A DNA stretch of 29,705 bases from assembly GCA_964638815.1 (NCBI GenBank), contig CAZXBB010000149.1:1-29705 (forward strand). The letters are read 5' to 3'. The DNA is from CAZXBB01 sp964638815 (GTDB lineage: Bacteria; Planctomycetota; Phycisphaerae; Phycisphaerales; SM1A02). Under the pieces are notes generated by a model that saw nothing but the letters and a program-made list of their open reading frames with translations, was not told the origin of the DNA and did no database searches. Position 1 is the stretch's first letter. Each line of letters begins with the position of its first letter. The translations under genes were made by a program, and so were the position numbers. Shown in pieces: positions 19,549 through 28,001 of this stretch.

Positions 19549-20544
19549 CTACCGATTCCGCGCGATCACCGAGTCCGCCAGCACCTCGAAGAGATCCCGC
19601 GCCGCCGACGACGGCAACGCGTGCAGCTCGCCCCGGGCGTCGTCTACGAAACGGGCCGCCGCGGCGCGAGAGGCGTCCACGGCCCCGCTCGCGTGGAGGA
19701 TCGCCGCGAGCGAGGCGGTGTCGCCGCTCTCGATCAGCCGCAGAGCGTCGCCGCGTTCGTGCTGGCTCGCCCCGGCGAGGTGCTCGATCATCGGCAGCGT
19801 CATCTTGCCCTTGCCGAGGTCCTTGCCGAGCGACTTGCCGACGACACGCTCGTCGCCGATGAGGTCGAGGAGGTCGTCCTGGATCTGGAAGGCGACGCCG
19901 AGCGCGATCCCGGTGCGGAAGAGCGCGTCCGTCACGGCCGCATCGGCGCCGGAGAGCACGCCGCCGAGCCGGCAGCATGCGCCGATGAGCGACGCCGTCT
20001 TGCGACGGACGATCTCGAGGTACGTGGCCTCGTCGATGCCATAGTCGTTGCGGTGGTGGAGCTGTGCGAGCTCGCCCTCGCAGAGCGTGTTGGTGACCTC
20101 CCCGAGCGCAAGGTTGATCGCGGGGTCACCGATCTGCGAGCACAGGTGAAAGCTGTTCGAGATGAGGTAGTCGCCGAGCATGACGGCGGCCTCGTTGCCC
20201 CAGAGGTGATTCACGGTCGCCCCGCGCCGGCGGATCTCCGCCTCGTCGAGCACGTCGTCGTGGACGAGCGTCGCCATGTGGATCATCTCGACGACCGCGG
20301 CGAGGATGCGGTGGCGGTCGGTCAGCGCGCTCCCGTCGCACGGTTCGCCGGCCGCCGCGATGCCGGAAAGGAGGACCAGCGTCGGCCGCAGCATCTTGCC
20401 GCGGTACTGCTCGACGTGGACGCACAGCCCGTTCACCGCCGAGAGCTCACTGGCGAGCTGCCGCTCGAAGATCACCGTGACGTCCTCGAGCTCGCGCGCG
20501 AGCAGCGCGGCGAGCGGCCGGTCGGAGATGGCGGGATCGAGCAT
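19549..20544 (-). CDS. Long-chain polyprenyl diphosphate synthase
   Basis: Condenses isopentenyl diphosphate units onto an allylic primer to make the isoprenoid side chain of quinones. It should act in the cytoplasm near the membrane. The 331-aa length is usual for the IspB/solanesyl group. The first Asp-rich motif DDVLD is at 96-100 (in TLVHDDVLDEAEIRRRG) and the second, DDLLD, is at 223-227 (QIQDDLLDL). RGKMLRP near 48-54 and KSLGKDLGKGKMTLP near 237 complete the signature. The residue five before the first motif is a small Ala, which in this family fits long rather than C15/C20 products. The start at 20544 lacks a Shine-Dalgarno. TACAAT sits 6 bases upstream of the ATG, so a leaderless transcript is possible. 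No quinone or carotenoid genes are adjacent. Confidence 0.92.
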   Translation of the reverse strand: MLDPAISDRPLAALLARELEDVTVIFERQLASELSAVNGLCVHVEQYRGKMLRPTLVLLSGIAAAGEPCDGSALTDRHRILAAVVEMIHMATLVHDDVLDEAEIRRRGATVNHLWGNEAAVMLGDYLISNSFHLCSQIGDPAINLALGEVTNTLCEGELAQLHHRNDYGIDEATYLEIVRRKTASLIGACCRLGGVLSGADAAVTDALFRTGIALGVAFQIQDDLLDLIGDERVVGKSLGKDLGKGKMTLPMIEHLAGASQHERGDALRLIESGDTASLAAILHASGAVDASRAAAARFVDDARGELHALPSSAARDLFEVLADSVIARNR

Positions 20545-20549
20545 GGGGG

Positions 20550-20555
20550 GATTGT
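20550..20555 (-). promoter_or_regulatory. Candidate -10 element for the prenyl synthase
   Basis: On the minus strand TACAAT lies just before CCCCCC and the ATG at 20544. Its position would put transcription initiation at or next to the start codon, matching the absence of a ribosome-binding site. I see no good -35 hexamer 16-18 bases upstream, so this is weak. Confidence 0.3.
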
Positions 20556-20643
20556 AGAGAAGACGCGCGACGGCGGCGCGCGAGGCGGAAGCCGGCGGTG
20601 TGCGCGTCCCTTTCCCCTCCCCGGAAGGGAGGGAGGTGCGAGC

Positions 20644-22278
20644 TCAGCAATCGCCCCAGTTCCCGAGCACCACGAGCAGATCCCCGAAGTCCACCGTTCC
20701 GCTCCCGTCCAGGTCCTCGGGTCCGCCGGCGCTCCCCCACGCGCCCAGGATCGCGAGGATGTCGCCGAAGTCCACGGCGCCGCTGTTGTCGAGGTCGCCG
20801 ACACACGGCGAGCCGGCGCAGCGCATGATCGTCACGAGGTCGGCGACCTCGTCGATGAGCGCCAGGTCGAGGTCGCCGTCGTTGTCGATGTCCATCGGGA
20901 GGGAGCAGGAGGCGGCGCTCACTGCGTTGATCTCCTGGTCGAAGATCATGATGCCGTCGCCATTGTTGCGGAAGATGCGCCAGTCGCCCTGGAAGCTGCT
21001 CGTCACCCAGTCGAGGTCGCCGTCGCCGTCGAGGTCAGCGAGGTCGGTGGCGAGCGGGAAGGCGTCGGTCGGGTACGTGACGAGCGCCCCGAAGCCGCCG
21101 GCGCCGTCGCCCAGGAGGATTGCGCCGTTGTTCTGGCCGCTGTTGGCGCTCGCGATGTCCTCGTGACCGTCGCCGTTGACGTCGCCGCAGTTGAGCATCC
21201 ACGTCTGACCGCCGATCGACGTCGCGGGGCCGTTCGAAAACGTGCCGTCACCGTTGCCGGAGGCAATCACGACGCTCTGCGCAGTCCGGCTGCCGACGAC
21301 GAGATCGAGGATGCCGTCCTCGTCCATGTCGCCCGCCACGAGCGACCACTCGCCGCTCACCCCGGCGTCGAAGTCCGTGCGTCCGCCGAAGACGCCGCTG
21401 CCGTCGTTGAAGTGGATCGACAGGTCGCTGCCCGCGCCCGAGTTCGTGTTGACGATGTCGATGTCCCCGTCGCCGTCCACGTCGAGGACCGCGATCCCGC
21501 GCGGCGCGTCGCCGACGACGAGCGTCTGCCGCGGTCCGAACGATCCGTCGCCGTTGCCGAGCAGCACCGAGACCGTGTCGTCGTCGATGTCCGCGGTCGT
21601 GATGTCCACGTTGCCGTCGCGGTTGAAGTCCGACGGCTCCGACGGGCTCGCGCGGTCGCCGACGTCGTAGTTCGTCACCACCGGGTCGAAGAGGCCCGTC
21701 CCGTCCGCGCGGTTCATGTAGATGCGGAGATCCGCGGTCGCCTCGTTCACCGTCGTGATGTCCAGGAACCGGTCGCCGTCGAGGTCCGACGCGATGCCGC
21801 CGTAGGGGATGGTGTTGCCGCCCGTCGTCATGACGTCGATCTCGTCGTACACCATCCCGCACGTGCCGGCAACGGTCCAGAACTGGTACGAGTACCCCGC
21901 CGGCCGGAATGGCGTCCCGTCCGCGCCCTCGATCGCGTTCGACAGGATCACCATCACCGACTCGCCGTTCGTGAACGGGAAGTCGGGGGTCAGCCGCGCC
22001 GTCCGGTTGCCGTTCTCGAACGAGATCGCGCCCTCGACGGCCCCGCTCCAGCGGGCGAACGCCCAGAAGGTGTCGCGCGTGACCGAGGCCGGTGCGATCG
22101 GGCGGTCGAACTCCACGGCGATGGTGGCGCCGACCGGCGCCGTCAGCGCACGGGCCGCGGGGGAGACGGAGGCGACCGTGACGACGTCCGCGCCGGCGAC
22201 GGCGGGGACGGCGAGCATGAGCGCGGCGAGAGCGGCGAAGGCCCCCACGGGGCGGGCGACGAGGCGTCTGGTGATCAT
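20644..22278 (-). CDS. Secreted VCBS/FG-GAP protein with dockerin-like tail
   Basis: Predicted exported protein of 544 aa. A signal peptide (MITRRLVARPVGAFAALAAL, then VPAVAGA) is followed by an Ig-like domain of the SbsA/Big_5 type (~33-140: VSPAARALTAPVGATIAVEF ... DTFWAF ... GESVMVILSNAIEG). Residues ~150-480 carry seven Ca-binding D-x-D-x-D-G-like loops (for example DVDGDGDID, DMDEDGILD, DLDGDGDLD), one per propeller blade. The last ~52 residues are the dockerin-like tail (DLDNSGAVDFGD, DLDGSGTVDFGD, ending NWGDC). The start has a purine run AGGAGCAAGGGAAG upstream. It is divergent from the M16 peptidase pair. Function is unknown; surface display or adhesion is inference. Confidence 0.87.
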   Translation of the reverse strand: MITRRLVARPVGAFAALAALMLAVPAVAGADVVTVASVSPAARALTAPVGATIAVEFDRPIAPASVTRDTFWAFARWSGAVEGAISFENGNRTARLTPDFPFTNGESVMVILSNAIEGADGTPFRPAGYSYQFWTVAGTCGMVYDEIDVMTTGGNTIPYGGIASDLDGDRFLDITTVNEATADLRIYMNRADGTGLFDPVVTNYDVGDRASPSEPSDFNRDGNVDITTADIDDDTVSVLLGNGDGSFGPRQTLVVGDAPRGIAVLDVDGDGDIDIVNTNSGAGSDLSIHFNDGSGVFGGRTDFDAGVSGEWSLVAGDMDEDGILDLVVGSRTAQSVVIASGNGDGTFSNGPATSIGGQTWMLNCGDVNGDGHEDIASANSGQNNGAILLGDGAGGFGALVTYPTDAFPLATDLADLDGDGDLDWVTSSFQGDWRIFRNNGDGIMIFDQEINAVSAASCSLPMDIDNDGDLDLALIDEVADLVTIMRCAGSPCVGDLDNSGAVDFGDILAILGAWGSAGGPEDLDGSGTVDFGDLLVVLGNWGDC

Positions 22279-22464
22279 GGCTTCCCTTGCTCCTGGCTTC
22301 TTGCCCCCCGGCCATCATAAAGGACGCGGCAGCCTCGCGGGCCTCGTTTCCGCCCCGGTTCGCGACGATCGGAGGATCGGTTTTGGCCGCCGCGGCGAAT
22401 CGACGGACGCGCACGACGCTATAAATCGATGGTCATTCACGTCCGCAATCCCCCGGAGGTGCCC
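22279..22464. promoter_or_regulatory. Divergent promoter region, FG-GAP gene / M16 operon
   Basis: This 186-bp gap separates two divergently transcribed units. On the plus strand TATAAA at 22420-22425 is a good -10 candidate, about 40 bases before the M16 start, with GGAGGT just upstream of the ATG at 22465. I see no matching TTGACA-like box at 17-bp spacing, so an alternative sigma factor or activator is possible. On the minus strand TATGAT near 22313-22318 could serve the FG-GAP gene. An ATG at 22429 in the M16 frame would lie only 4 bases after the -10 box, so 22465 is preferred. Confidence 0.4.
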
Positions 22465-24237
22465 ATGCGTCCCCTTTGTCCCCCGCGTCTCGCCGTCGCC
22501 CTCGTCGCCCCGCTGCTGCTCGCCGCGACCGCTGTCCGCGCTCAGCAGGTCGCCGTCCACGAACACGTGCTCGACAACGGCATGACGTTCCTGCTCGTGC
22601 CCCGCTACGAGGAGCCCAACACCATCTCCGCCGGCTGGGTCGCGAAGGTCGGCTCCGTGAACGAGCGGCCCGGCATCACGGGCATCAGCCACTTCTTCGA
22701 GCACATGATGTTCAAGGGCACGACGACGATCGGCACCGACGACGCGGCCGCCGACGCCGAGTTCATGCGGAAGCAGAAGGCCGTCAAGGATCGCATCAAC
22801 GAGCTGATCTGGGACGGCCAGTATCAGCGGTACCTGCGGGGCGAGATCGACGACCCGTGGGACGCCGCGAACGACACCGAGGAGCTTCGCGCCCTCCGGG
22901 CCGAGCTGCGCGACCTCATGGAGCGGCACCGCGAGATCATCGTCAAGAACGAGTTCGACCAGGTCTACAAGAACTCCGGCGCGTCCGGAATGAACGCGTT
23001 CACGTCGAACGACATGACCTTCTACTTCATCACGGTCCCGAGCAACAAGTTCGAGCTGTGGACGTGGATGGAGTCGGACCGCCTGAGCGACTCGGTGTTC
23101 CGGGAGTTCTACGCCGAGCGCGACGTCGTCCACGAGGAGCGGCGCATGCGGCTCGAGTCCAGCCCGACCGGCGAGCTCCAGGAGCAGTTCGACGCGATGT
23201 TCTGGCAGTCGTCGCCGTACCTGTGGTCGGTGATCGGCTGGCCGACGGACCTCAACAGCTACACGCGGGAGGAGTTCGACGCGTACTTCAACGTCTACTA
23301 CCGCCCGAACAACCTCGTCGGGATCGTCGTCGGCGACTTCCGGCTCGACGAGACGAAAGCGCTGATCGACAGCTACTTCGGGCGGCTTGAGCGCGGCGCC
23401 GTCCCGCCGCCGCCCGTCGTCACGCTGGAGGTCGAGCAGATCGCCGAGCAGCGGATGATCGGCGAGTGCGACTGCCAGGACCAGGTCGAGGTGCGGTACC
23501 ACACGGTTCCGTTCGACCACCGCGACAGCTTCGCGCTCGACATCCTCACCGAGATCCTGAACGGCCACACCGGCCGCCTCTACAAGTCGATGATCGAGGG
23601 CGACGAGATCGCGTCGCAGGCCCGCGCGATGCAGGAGAGCCGCAAGTACGCGGGCTACTTCGCGTTCACGGCCGAGGTCAAGGACGACGCGACGCCGGAC
23701 GATCTCGAGCAGGCGTGGTACGCCCAGGTCGCGAAGCTGCGGAGCGAGCCCGTCACCGACCACGAGCTCCAGAAGGTGAAGAACCAGGTCGCCGCGGACT
23801 CCTACCGCCGGCTCCAGAGCAACACGGCGCTGCTGTTCCAGCTCGGCATGTACGAGGCGATGGGCGAGTGGGAGTACATCAACGAGAGCCCCGCGAAGCT
23901 CATGGCCGTGACCGCCGCCGACATCCAGCGCGTCGCGAACACGTACTTCAAGCCGACCAACCGCTGTGTCGCGGTGTACACGCGTCGCGAGGGCGTCGCG
24001 CCCGCCGGCGTGCCGGACATCAGCACGGTCCCCGAGGAGATGCGCCCGCAGATCGAGGCGATGCTGGGGCGGTTCATCACGAAGACCGATCCCGAAGAGC
24101 TGAGGCAGATCCTCGGTGCCATGGAGGCGCAGGGCGCGAACTTCCCGCCCGCGATGCGACCGGCGTACGAGTACGTGGTCGCGAAGCTCAAGCTCCGCAT
24201 CGCCGAGCTGGAAGCGCAGCCGGGAGGTGGGCAGTGA
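22465..24237 (+). CDS. M16 zinc metallopeptidase, catalytic subunit
   Basis: Predicted periplasmic insulinase/pitrilysin-family peptidase of 590 aa. The start at 22465 follows GGAGGT and gives a signal peptide (MRPLCPPRLAVALVAPLLLA, then ATAVRAQ). The inverted zinc motif HxxEH is intact as HFFEH at 76-80. A further Glu ligand is expected in the later helix around VVHEERRMRLES. Between the zinc motif and that helix a ~70-residue insertion with charged helices (KQKAVKDRINELIWDGQYQR) is present. The C-terminal half is the second M16 fold (RPNNLVGIVVGDF; LTEILNGHTGRLYKSMIE). The next gene encodes a copy without the zinc motif. Paired active and inactive subunits form the clam-shell enzyme in M16B peptidases, so these two are expected to make a heterodimer. 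Confidence 0.94.
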   Translation: MRPLCPPRLAVALVAPLLLAATAVRAQQVAVHEHVLDNGMTFLLVPRYEEPNTISAGWVAKVGSVNERPGITGISHFFEHMMFKGTTTIGTDDAAADAEFMRKQKAVKDRINELIWDGQYQRYLRGEIDDPWDAANDTEELRALRAELRDLMERHREIIVKNEFDQVYKNSGASGMNAFTSNDMTFYFITVPSNKFELWTWMESDRLSDSVFREFYAERDVVHEERRMRLESSPTGELQEQFDAMFWQSSPYLWSVIGWPTDLNSYTREEFDAYFNVYYRPNNLVGIVVGDFRLDETKALIDSYFGRLERGAVPPPPVVTLEVEQIAEQRMIGECDCQDQVEVRYHTVPFDHRDSFALDILTEILNGHTGRLYKSMIEGDEIASQARAMQESRKYAGYFAFTAEVKDDATPDDLEQAWYAQVAKLRSEPVTDHELQKVKNQVAADSYRRLQSNTALLFQLGMYEAMGEWEYINESPAKLMAVTAADIQRVANTYFKPTNRCVAVYTRREGVAPAGVPDISTVPEEMRPQIEAMLGRFITKTDPEELRQILGAMEAQGANFPPAMRPAYEYVVAKLKLRIAELEAQPGGGQ

Positions 24238-24317
24238 GGGTGTATTCTCTTTCCCGACATTTCCTTTTCCGACATTTCCTTTCTCGACATTTTCCTTTCC
24301 GACCCGAGGTGAGATCC
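24238..24317. repeat. 15-bp pyrimidine-rich tandem repeat between M16 genes
   Basis: CGACATTTCCTTTTC-like units start at 24255, 24270 and 24285, with a fourth partial at 24300, giving a 15-bp period. They fill the spacer between two genes expected to be co-transcribed. On the mRNA the tract is U/C-rich and unstructured, ending at the GAGGTGAG ribosome-binding site of the second gene. Confidence 0.85.
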
Positions 24318-25886
24318 ATGCCCATGCGCATGCGCGTGCTGCAACCGATCGTCGCGATCGCCCTCGCGGCGACGCTCCTGGGCCCGGCCGCGCCGGCGCG
24401 GGCCATCCCGCCCCATCCGGAGGCGCTGACGTTCCCGCCGCTCGACTTCGAGCCGCCCGTGGCGTCGGAGTTCCGGCGCGAGCTGCCGAACGGCGTGCCG
24501 GTGTACCTCGCGCCTTCGCACGAGTTCCCGCTCGTCACGATCACGTTCACCTTCAAGGGCGGCACGTATCTCGAGGAACCGGGCGAGGCGGGGCTCGGCA
24601 GCACGCTCGGCAGCCTGATGCGACGCGGAGGCACGATGACCGTCCCCGCGGAGGAGCTCGACGAGAAGTTCGACTTCCTCGCGGCGAACGTGAGCACGTA
24701 CGTCGCGCAGGAGTCATCGGGGGCGTCGATCAACTGCCTCCGGAGCAACCTCGACGAGGCGTTCGCGCTCTTCATGGACCTGGTGAGGCATCCCGGCTTC
24801 GATGCGAAGCGGCTGCGCGTCCACAAGGACCAGGTGATCGAGGAGCTCAGGCAGCGGAACGATGCCCCCATGTCCGTCGCGATGATCAACATGCCCGAGC
24901 TGGTCTTCGGCAAGGATCACTTCAGCGCCCGGCAGCCGACGAAGATGTCGATCGATGCGATCACGCCGGAGCGTCTCCGTGCGCTCCACGCGAGGATCTT
25001 CCACCCCGGCAACCTCATCGTCGCCGCGACGGGCGACTTCGAGCCGAGCGAGCTGGTGGATCGCCTCGCCGGCGCGATGCAGGGTTGGGAGCGCGGCGAG
25101 ACCGCGGCCGATCCGCCGGCGCCGGACCACCGCCACGAGCCCGGTCTCTACCACGCCGACGTCGCGCAGGAGGACCTGCCGCAGGGCACGACGCTGATCG
25201 TGACCCGCAGCATCAGACGCGACGACCCCGACGCGGTGCCGCTGATGGTGATGAACCACATCCTCGGCGGCGGCGGCTTCACGAGCCGCATCACGAACCG
25301 GGTCCGCAGCGACGAGGGCCTGGCGTACGCCGCGTCCTCCTTCGTCCAGCCCGCCGTCCACTACCCGGGCGTCTTCGGCGCGTTCTTCCAGTCCAAGAAC
25401 CGCACGGTGGCGCTCGCGACGAAGATCATCTTCGAAGAGATCGACCGCATCCGCACCGAGCCCGTCACCGACGAGGAGCTCGCGACCGCGAAGAACTCGT
25501 ACATCGAGCAGTTCCCGCAGCGGTTCTCCTCGAAGCGCGCCGTCCTGAACGTGCTCGTGAACGACGAGATGACGGACCGGGACCCGAACTACTGGCACAC
25601 GTACCGCGACCGCGTCCGGGCGGTGTCGAAGGACGACGTCACGAAAGTCGCCCGCGAGTACCTCGACCCGAGCGGCATGCTGGTCCTCGTCGTCGGCGAC
25701 TGGGAGGAGATCTACGGCGGCGACCTCGAGGGGCGGGCGACGATGAACGACTTCTTCGATGGAGACGTGAAGCACCTGCCGACGCGGGATCCGCTGACCC
25801 TTGAGGTCGTGAAGGAGCGGGCTCCGCCGCCTCGTTACACTCCGGTTACAACCCGCCCGCGTCCCGAGCCGACAATGGAGAGGTGA
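24318..25886 (+). CDS. M16-family protein, non-catalytic partner
   Basis: A 522-aa exported protein of the M16 fold. The start at 24318 follows GAGGTGAG and gives a signal peptide (MPMRMRVLQPIVAIALAATL, then APARA). At the place of the zinc motif it reads GLGSTLGSLMRRGGT, with no HxxEH, so it should not be catalytic. The second M16 domain is well kept (FHPGNLIVAATGDF; LMVMNHILGGGGFTSRI, then RVRSDEGLAYAASSF, the R/Y pair used in substrate binding). This matches the inactive subunit of M16B heterodimers, whose R/Y residues complete the active site of the partner. The gene lies 80 bp after the catalytic subunit. Its stop overlaps by 4 bp (GTGA) with the start of a broken response-regulator frame. 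Confidence 0.92.
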   Translation: MPMRMRVLQPIVAIALAATLLGPAAPARAIPPHPEALTFPPLDFEPPVASEFRRELPNGVPVYLAPSHEFPLVTITFTFKGGTYLEEPGEAGLGSTLGSLMRRGGTMTVPAEELDEKFDFLAANVSTYVAQESSGASINCLRSNLDEAFALFMDLVRHPGFDAKRLRVHKDQVIEELRQRNDAPMSVAMINMPELVFGKDHFSARQPTKMSIDAITPERLRALHARIFHPGNLIVAATGDFEPSELVDRLAGAMQGWERGETAADPPAPDHRHEPGLYHADVAQEDLPQGTTLIVTRSIRRDDPDAVPLMVMNHILGGGGFTSRITNRVRSDEGLAYAASSFVQPAVHYPGVFGAFFQSKNRTVALATKIIFEEIDRIRTEPVTDEELATAKNSYIEQFPQRFSSKRAVLNVLVNDEMTDRDPNYWHTYRDRVRAVSKDDVTKVAREYLDPSGMLVLVVGDWEEIYGGDLEGRATMNDFFDGDVKHLPTRDPLTLEVVKERAPPPRYTPVTTRPRPEPTMER

Positions 25887-26200
25887 CCCGCCTCCTTGTC
25901 AATCGAAGACGATCGTGCCATCCGGCGCGGCCTGGCGGACGCTCTCGCGTTCGCGGGATACGACGTCACGGAGGCGTCCGACGGAGCCGCGGGGCTCGCG
26001 CTGGCGCTCGAGCGATCTTCGCTCCGTTCGAGCGCGGGGCGCGGGAGCCGGGGGACGCGACGCCGGGCGTCGGTCTCGGGCTGGCCCTGTCGCGCGGTCT
26101 CGCCCGGCGGATGGGCGGCGACCTGCGTCTGGTCGCGGCGGAAGGGAGCGGCGCGTGCTTCGAGCTGAGTCTCCCGTGCGGCGCCCCGGCGCGCACCTGA
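25883..26200 (+). pseudogene. Fused remnant of a response regulator and histidine kinase
   Basis: Three fragments in two frames line up as one two-component system scar. From the GTG at 25883 the frame reads MTRLLV, the usual start of a receiver domain. After what looks like a 1-base insertion near 25900, another frame continues SIEDDRAIRRGLADALAFAG and YDVTEASDGAAGLALALE, the receiver's acidic pocket and first helices. Near 26015 it passes back to the first frame as IFAPFERGAREPG and GVGLGLALSRGLARRMGGD, the ATP-lid G boxes of a histidine kinase, to the stop at 26198-26200. The receiver's phospho-Asp, its output domain and the kinase's H box are missing. A deletion joining the 5' end of a regulator gene to the 3' end of a kinase gene explains this best. 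The GTG overlapping the M16 stop suggests it was once operonic. Confidence 0.72.
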
Positions 26201-26226
26201 CGTCCGCGACGCTACACTACCGCACC

Positions 26227-27111
26227 ATGACGAAGACCGCGGACAAGCCGAAGAAGCACAACAAGCACAAGAAGAGCAAGGACAAGCAGCGCCGCAAGGA
26301 AGCCGAGGCGAACGGCTGGCTGACCGCGAAGAAGTGCGACCGGCACGAGCTCTACGAGAAGTCCGTGCAGGAGCCCGAGGCGGAGTGCGACCTCATCGAG
26401 CAGGTGTGGAAGGAGCAACGCGGTCGCGAGTGCGTCTCCATCCGCGAGGACTTCTGCGGCACCGCCGCCGTCTGCATGGAATGGGTCAAACGCCGGCGGA
26501 AGCACACGGCGATCGGCGTCGATCTCGACCCGGAGGTGCTCGGGTGGGGCCGCGCCCGCATTCCGCAGCGGCTCAACAAGGAGCAGGCCGAACGCGTCAC
26601 GCTGCTCGAGGACAACGTGCTCACCGTCGAGACGGGGCCGGTGGACAGCGTGCTGGCGATGAACTTCAGCTACTTCCTGTTCACCACGCGGGACGAGCTT
26701 CGTCGTTATTTCGCGCGAGCACGGGAAGCGCTCGTCGACGACGGCCTGTTCCTGGCGGACGCCTACGGCGGCAGCGACTCCTTCCTCGAGATCGAGGAGG
26801 AGCGCGACATGGACGGCTTCACGTACGTCTGGGATCAGCATTCGTACAACCCGATCACCGGCGCGGCGACCAACTTCATCCACTTCCGCTTTCCGGACGG
26901 CTCGCAGATGGAGCGGGCCTTCGAGTACCACTGGCGTCTCTGGACGCTGCCGGAGGTGCGCGAGCTGCTGATCGAGGCGGGCTTCCGCGAGGTCGTCGTC
27001 TACTGGGAAGGCACGGACGAGGAGACCGAGGAAGGCGACGGCGAGTTCTCGATCAGCGAGCGCGGAGAGGCGTGCCCGGGCTGGGTGGCGTACCTCGTGG
27101 CGAAGAAGTAG
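26227..27111 (+). CDS. Class I SAM-dependent methyltransferase, substrate unknown
   Basis: A 294-aa cytoplasmic enzyme. The first ~25 residues are a Lys-rich tail (MTKTADKPKKHNKHKKSKDK), which could bind RNA or DNA. The Rossmann methyltransferase core follows: motif I is replaced by an unusual SIREDFCGTAAVCMEWV (glycines reduced to one CGTA), then AIGVDLDPEVLGWG (acidic residue that binds the SAM ribose), TLLEDNVLTVE, and VDSVLAMNFSYFLFTTRDEL. A C-terminal sheet ends with GWVAYLVAKK. The ATG at 26227 is chosen because the longer frame upstream runs through the two-component remnant. No ribosome-binding site is seen. I do not recognise the substrate class. Confidence 0.85.
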   Translation: MTKTADKPKKHNKHKKSKDKQRRKEAEANGWLTAKKCDRHELYEKSVQEPEAECDLIEQVWKEQRGRECVSIREDFCGTAAVCMEWVKRRRKHTAIGVDLDPEVLGWGRARIPQRLNKEQAERVTLLEDNVLTVETGPVDSVLAMNFSYFLFTTRDELRRYFARAREALVDDGLFLADAYGGSDSFLEIEEERDMDGFTYVWDQHSYNPITGAATNFIHFRFPDGSQMERAFEYHWRLWTLPEVRELLIEAGFREVVVYWEGTDEETEEGDGEFSISERGEACPGWVAYLVAKK

Positions 27112-27187
27112 TCACGACGCCCGCGCCGCCTCGACGCGATCCGGGTCGCCATGATCATGATCTTCGAGTCCGTCAGCGGGGCCCGGA

Positions 27188-27922
27188 ATGACATTCGTCG
27201 TGGCCGAAGGTGAGGCGCAGGTCCGTGACGCCGAGCGTCTGGCAGAGGCGCTCGACCTCCCGCTTCTCGCCACGCATGCCACGCGCGGGCCCCCCCCCGC
27301 CGCCGACACCCTCCTCCTCGTCGTCACGCCCACCGGCCTGGAGCTGCGCAATGCCGGCGAGCCGCGCACCGGCGGCGTCCGCGCCCGGCTTCGTCCGGCC
27401 GGGCGCCGCGTCTCGCGACGCCAGCCCCTCGGCCGCGCGATCGGCGCCCGCGCGCGCACCGTGCTCGACGCCACGGCCGGTCTCGGTCACGACGCGGGGC
27501 TGATGGCGGCGATGGGCTTCGACGTGACGGCGGTCGAGCGCTCGCCCGTGCTCGCGGCGCTCCTGCGTGACGCGGCGGAGCGCGAGGGCGTAGCGATCAC
27601 GATCATCCTGGGCGACGCCCGCCGGGTACTCGCCGGGATACATCCGCCGCCCGATGTCGTCTACGTCGATCCGATGTACCCGCCGAAACGCAGGGCGTCG
27701 GCCCTCGCGCGCAAGGGCGTGCGTCTCGTCCGGCGGCTCGTCGGCGACGACCCCGACGCCGCGGACCTGCTCCGCGAGGCCCGGGTGCACGCCGCCCGGC
27801 GGGTGGTCGTCAAGCGCCCCGGCCATGCCGAGCCGCTGGCCGCCGACGTGTCGTTCACGATCGAGAGCAAGCTCGTGCGGTACGACGTGTACGTGACGCG
27901 GCCGGGGGAGGCGTGCGACTGA
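27188..27922 (+). CDS. rsmJ: 16S rRNA (guanine-1516-N2)-methyltransferase
   Basis: RsmJ methylates G1516 of 16S rRNA in the small subunit. The 244-aa length is normal for the family (E. coli ~250). The SAM motif is VLDATAGLGHDAGLMA at ~96-111, followed by VTAVERSPVLAALLRDA (acidic ribose-binding Glu). The family-specific VVYVDPMYPPKRRASALARK, close to the DPMFPHKxKSALVKK of E. coli, makes the assignment firm. The C-terminus ends with KRP ... YDVYV. The N-terminal ~90 residues, including a run of nine C in the DNA near 27294 encoding Gly-Pro-Pro-Pro, are less conserved. The start at 27188 is the first available ATG; the frame is closed upstream. It lies 76 bp after the methyltransferase gene and 195 bp before Ku. 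Confidence 0.9.
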   Translation: MTFVVAEGEAQVRDAERLAEALDLPLLATHATRGPPPAADTLLLVVTPTGLELRNAGEPRTGGVRARLRPAGRRVSRRQPLGRAIGARARTVLDATAGLGHDAGLMAAMGFDVTAVERSPVLAALLRDAAEREGVAITIILGDARRVLAGIHPPPDVVYVDPMYPPKRRASALARKGVRLVRRLVGDDPDAADLLREARVHAARRVVVKRPGHAEPLAADVSFTIESKLVRYDVYVTRPGEACD

Positions 27923-27977
27923 GCCGCTGTGGCCGCCGGCCGCACGCGCCGGTATCCTTGGGGCATTGGTCAGCCGC

Positions 27978-28001
27978 CGGGACCGCGAGTTATCGGTCCC
28001 G
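27978..28001. repeat. 8-bp perfect inverted repeat upstream of ku
   Basis: CGGGACCG and CGGTCCCG flank an 8-base A/T-richer loop (CGAGTTAT). It lies about 115 bp before the Ku start codon. No T tract follows, so it is more likely a protein-binding site or an mRNA leader hairpin than a terminator. Confidence 0.6.

Noticed and set aside
27294..27304. Phase-variable C tract in rsmJ
   Set aside because: A run of nine C is present, but rsmJ is a housekeeping rRNA methyltransferase and the frame is intact; no evidence of switching can be read from one sequence.
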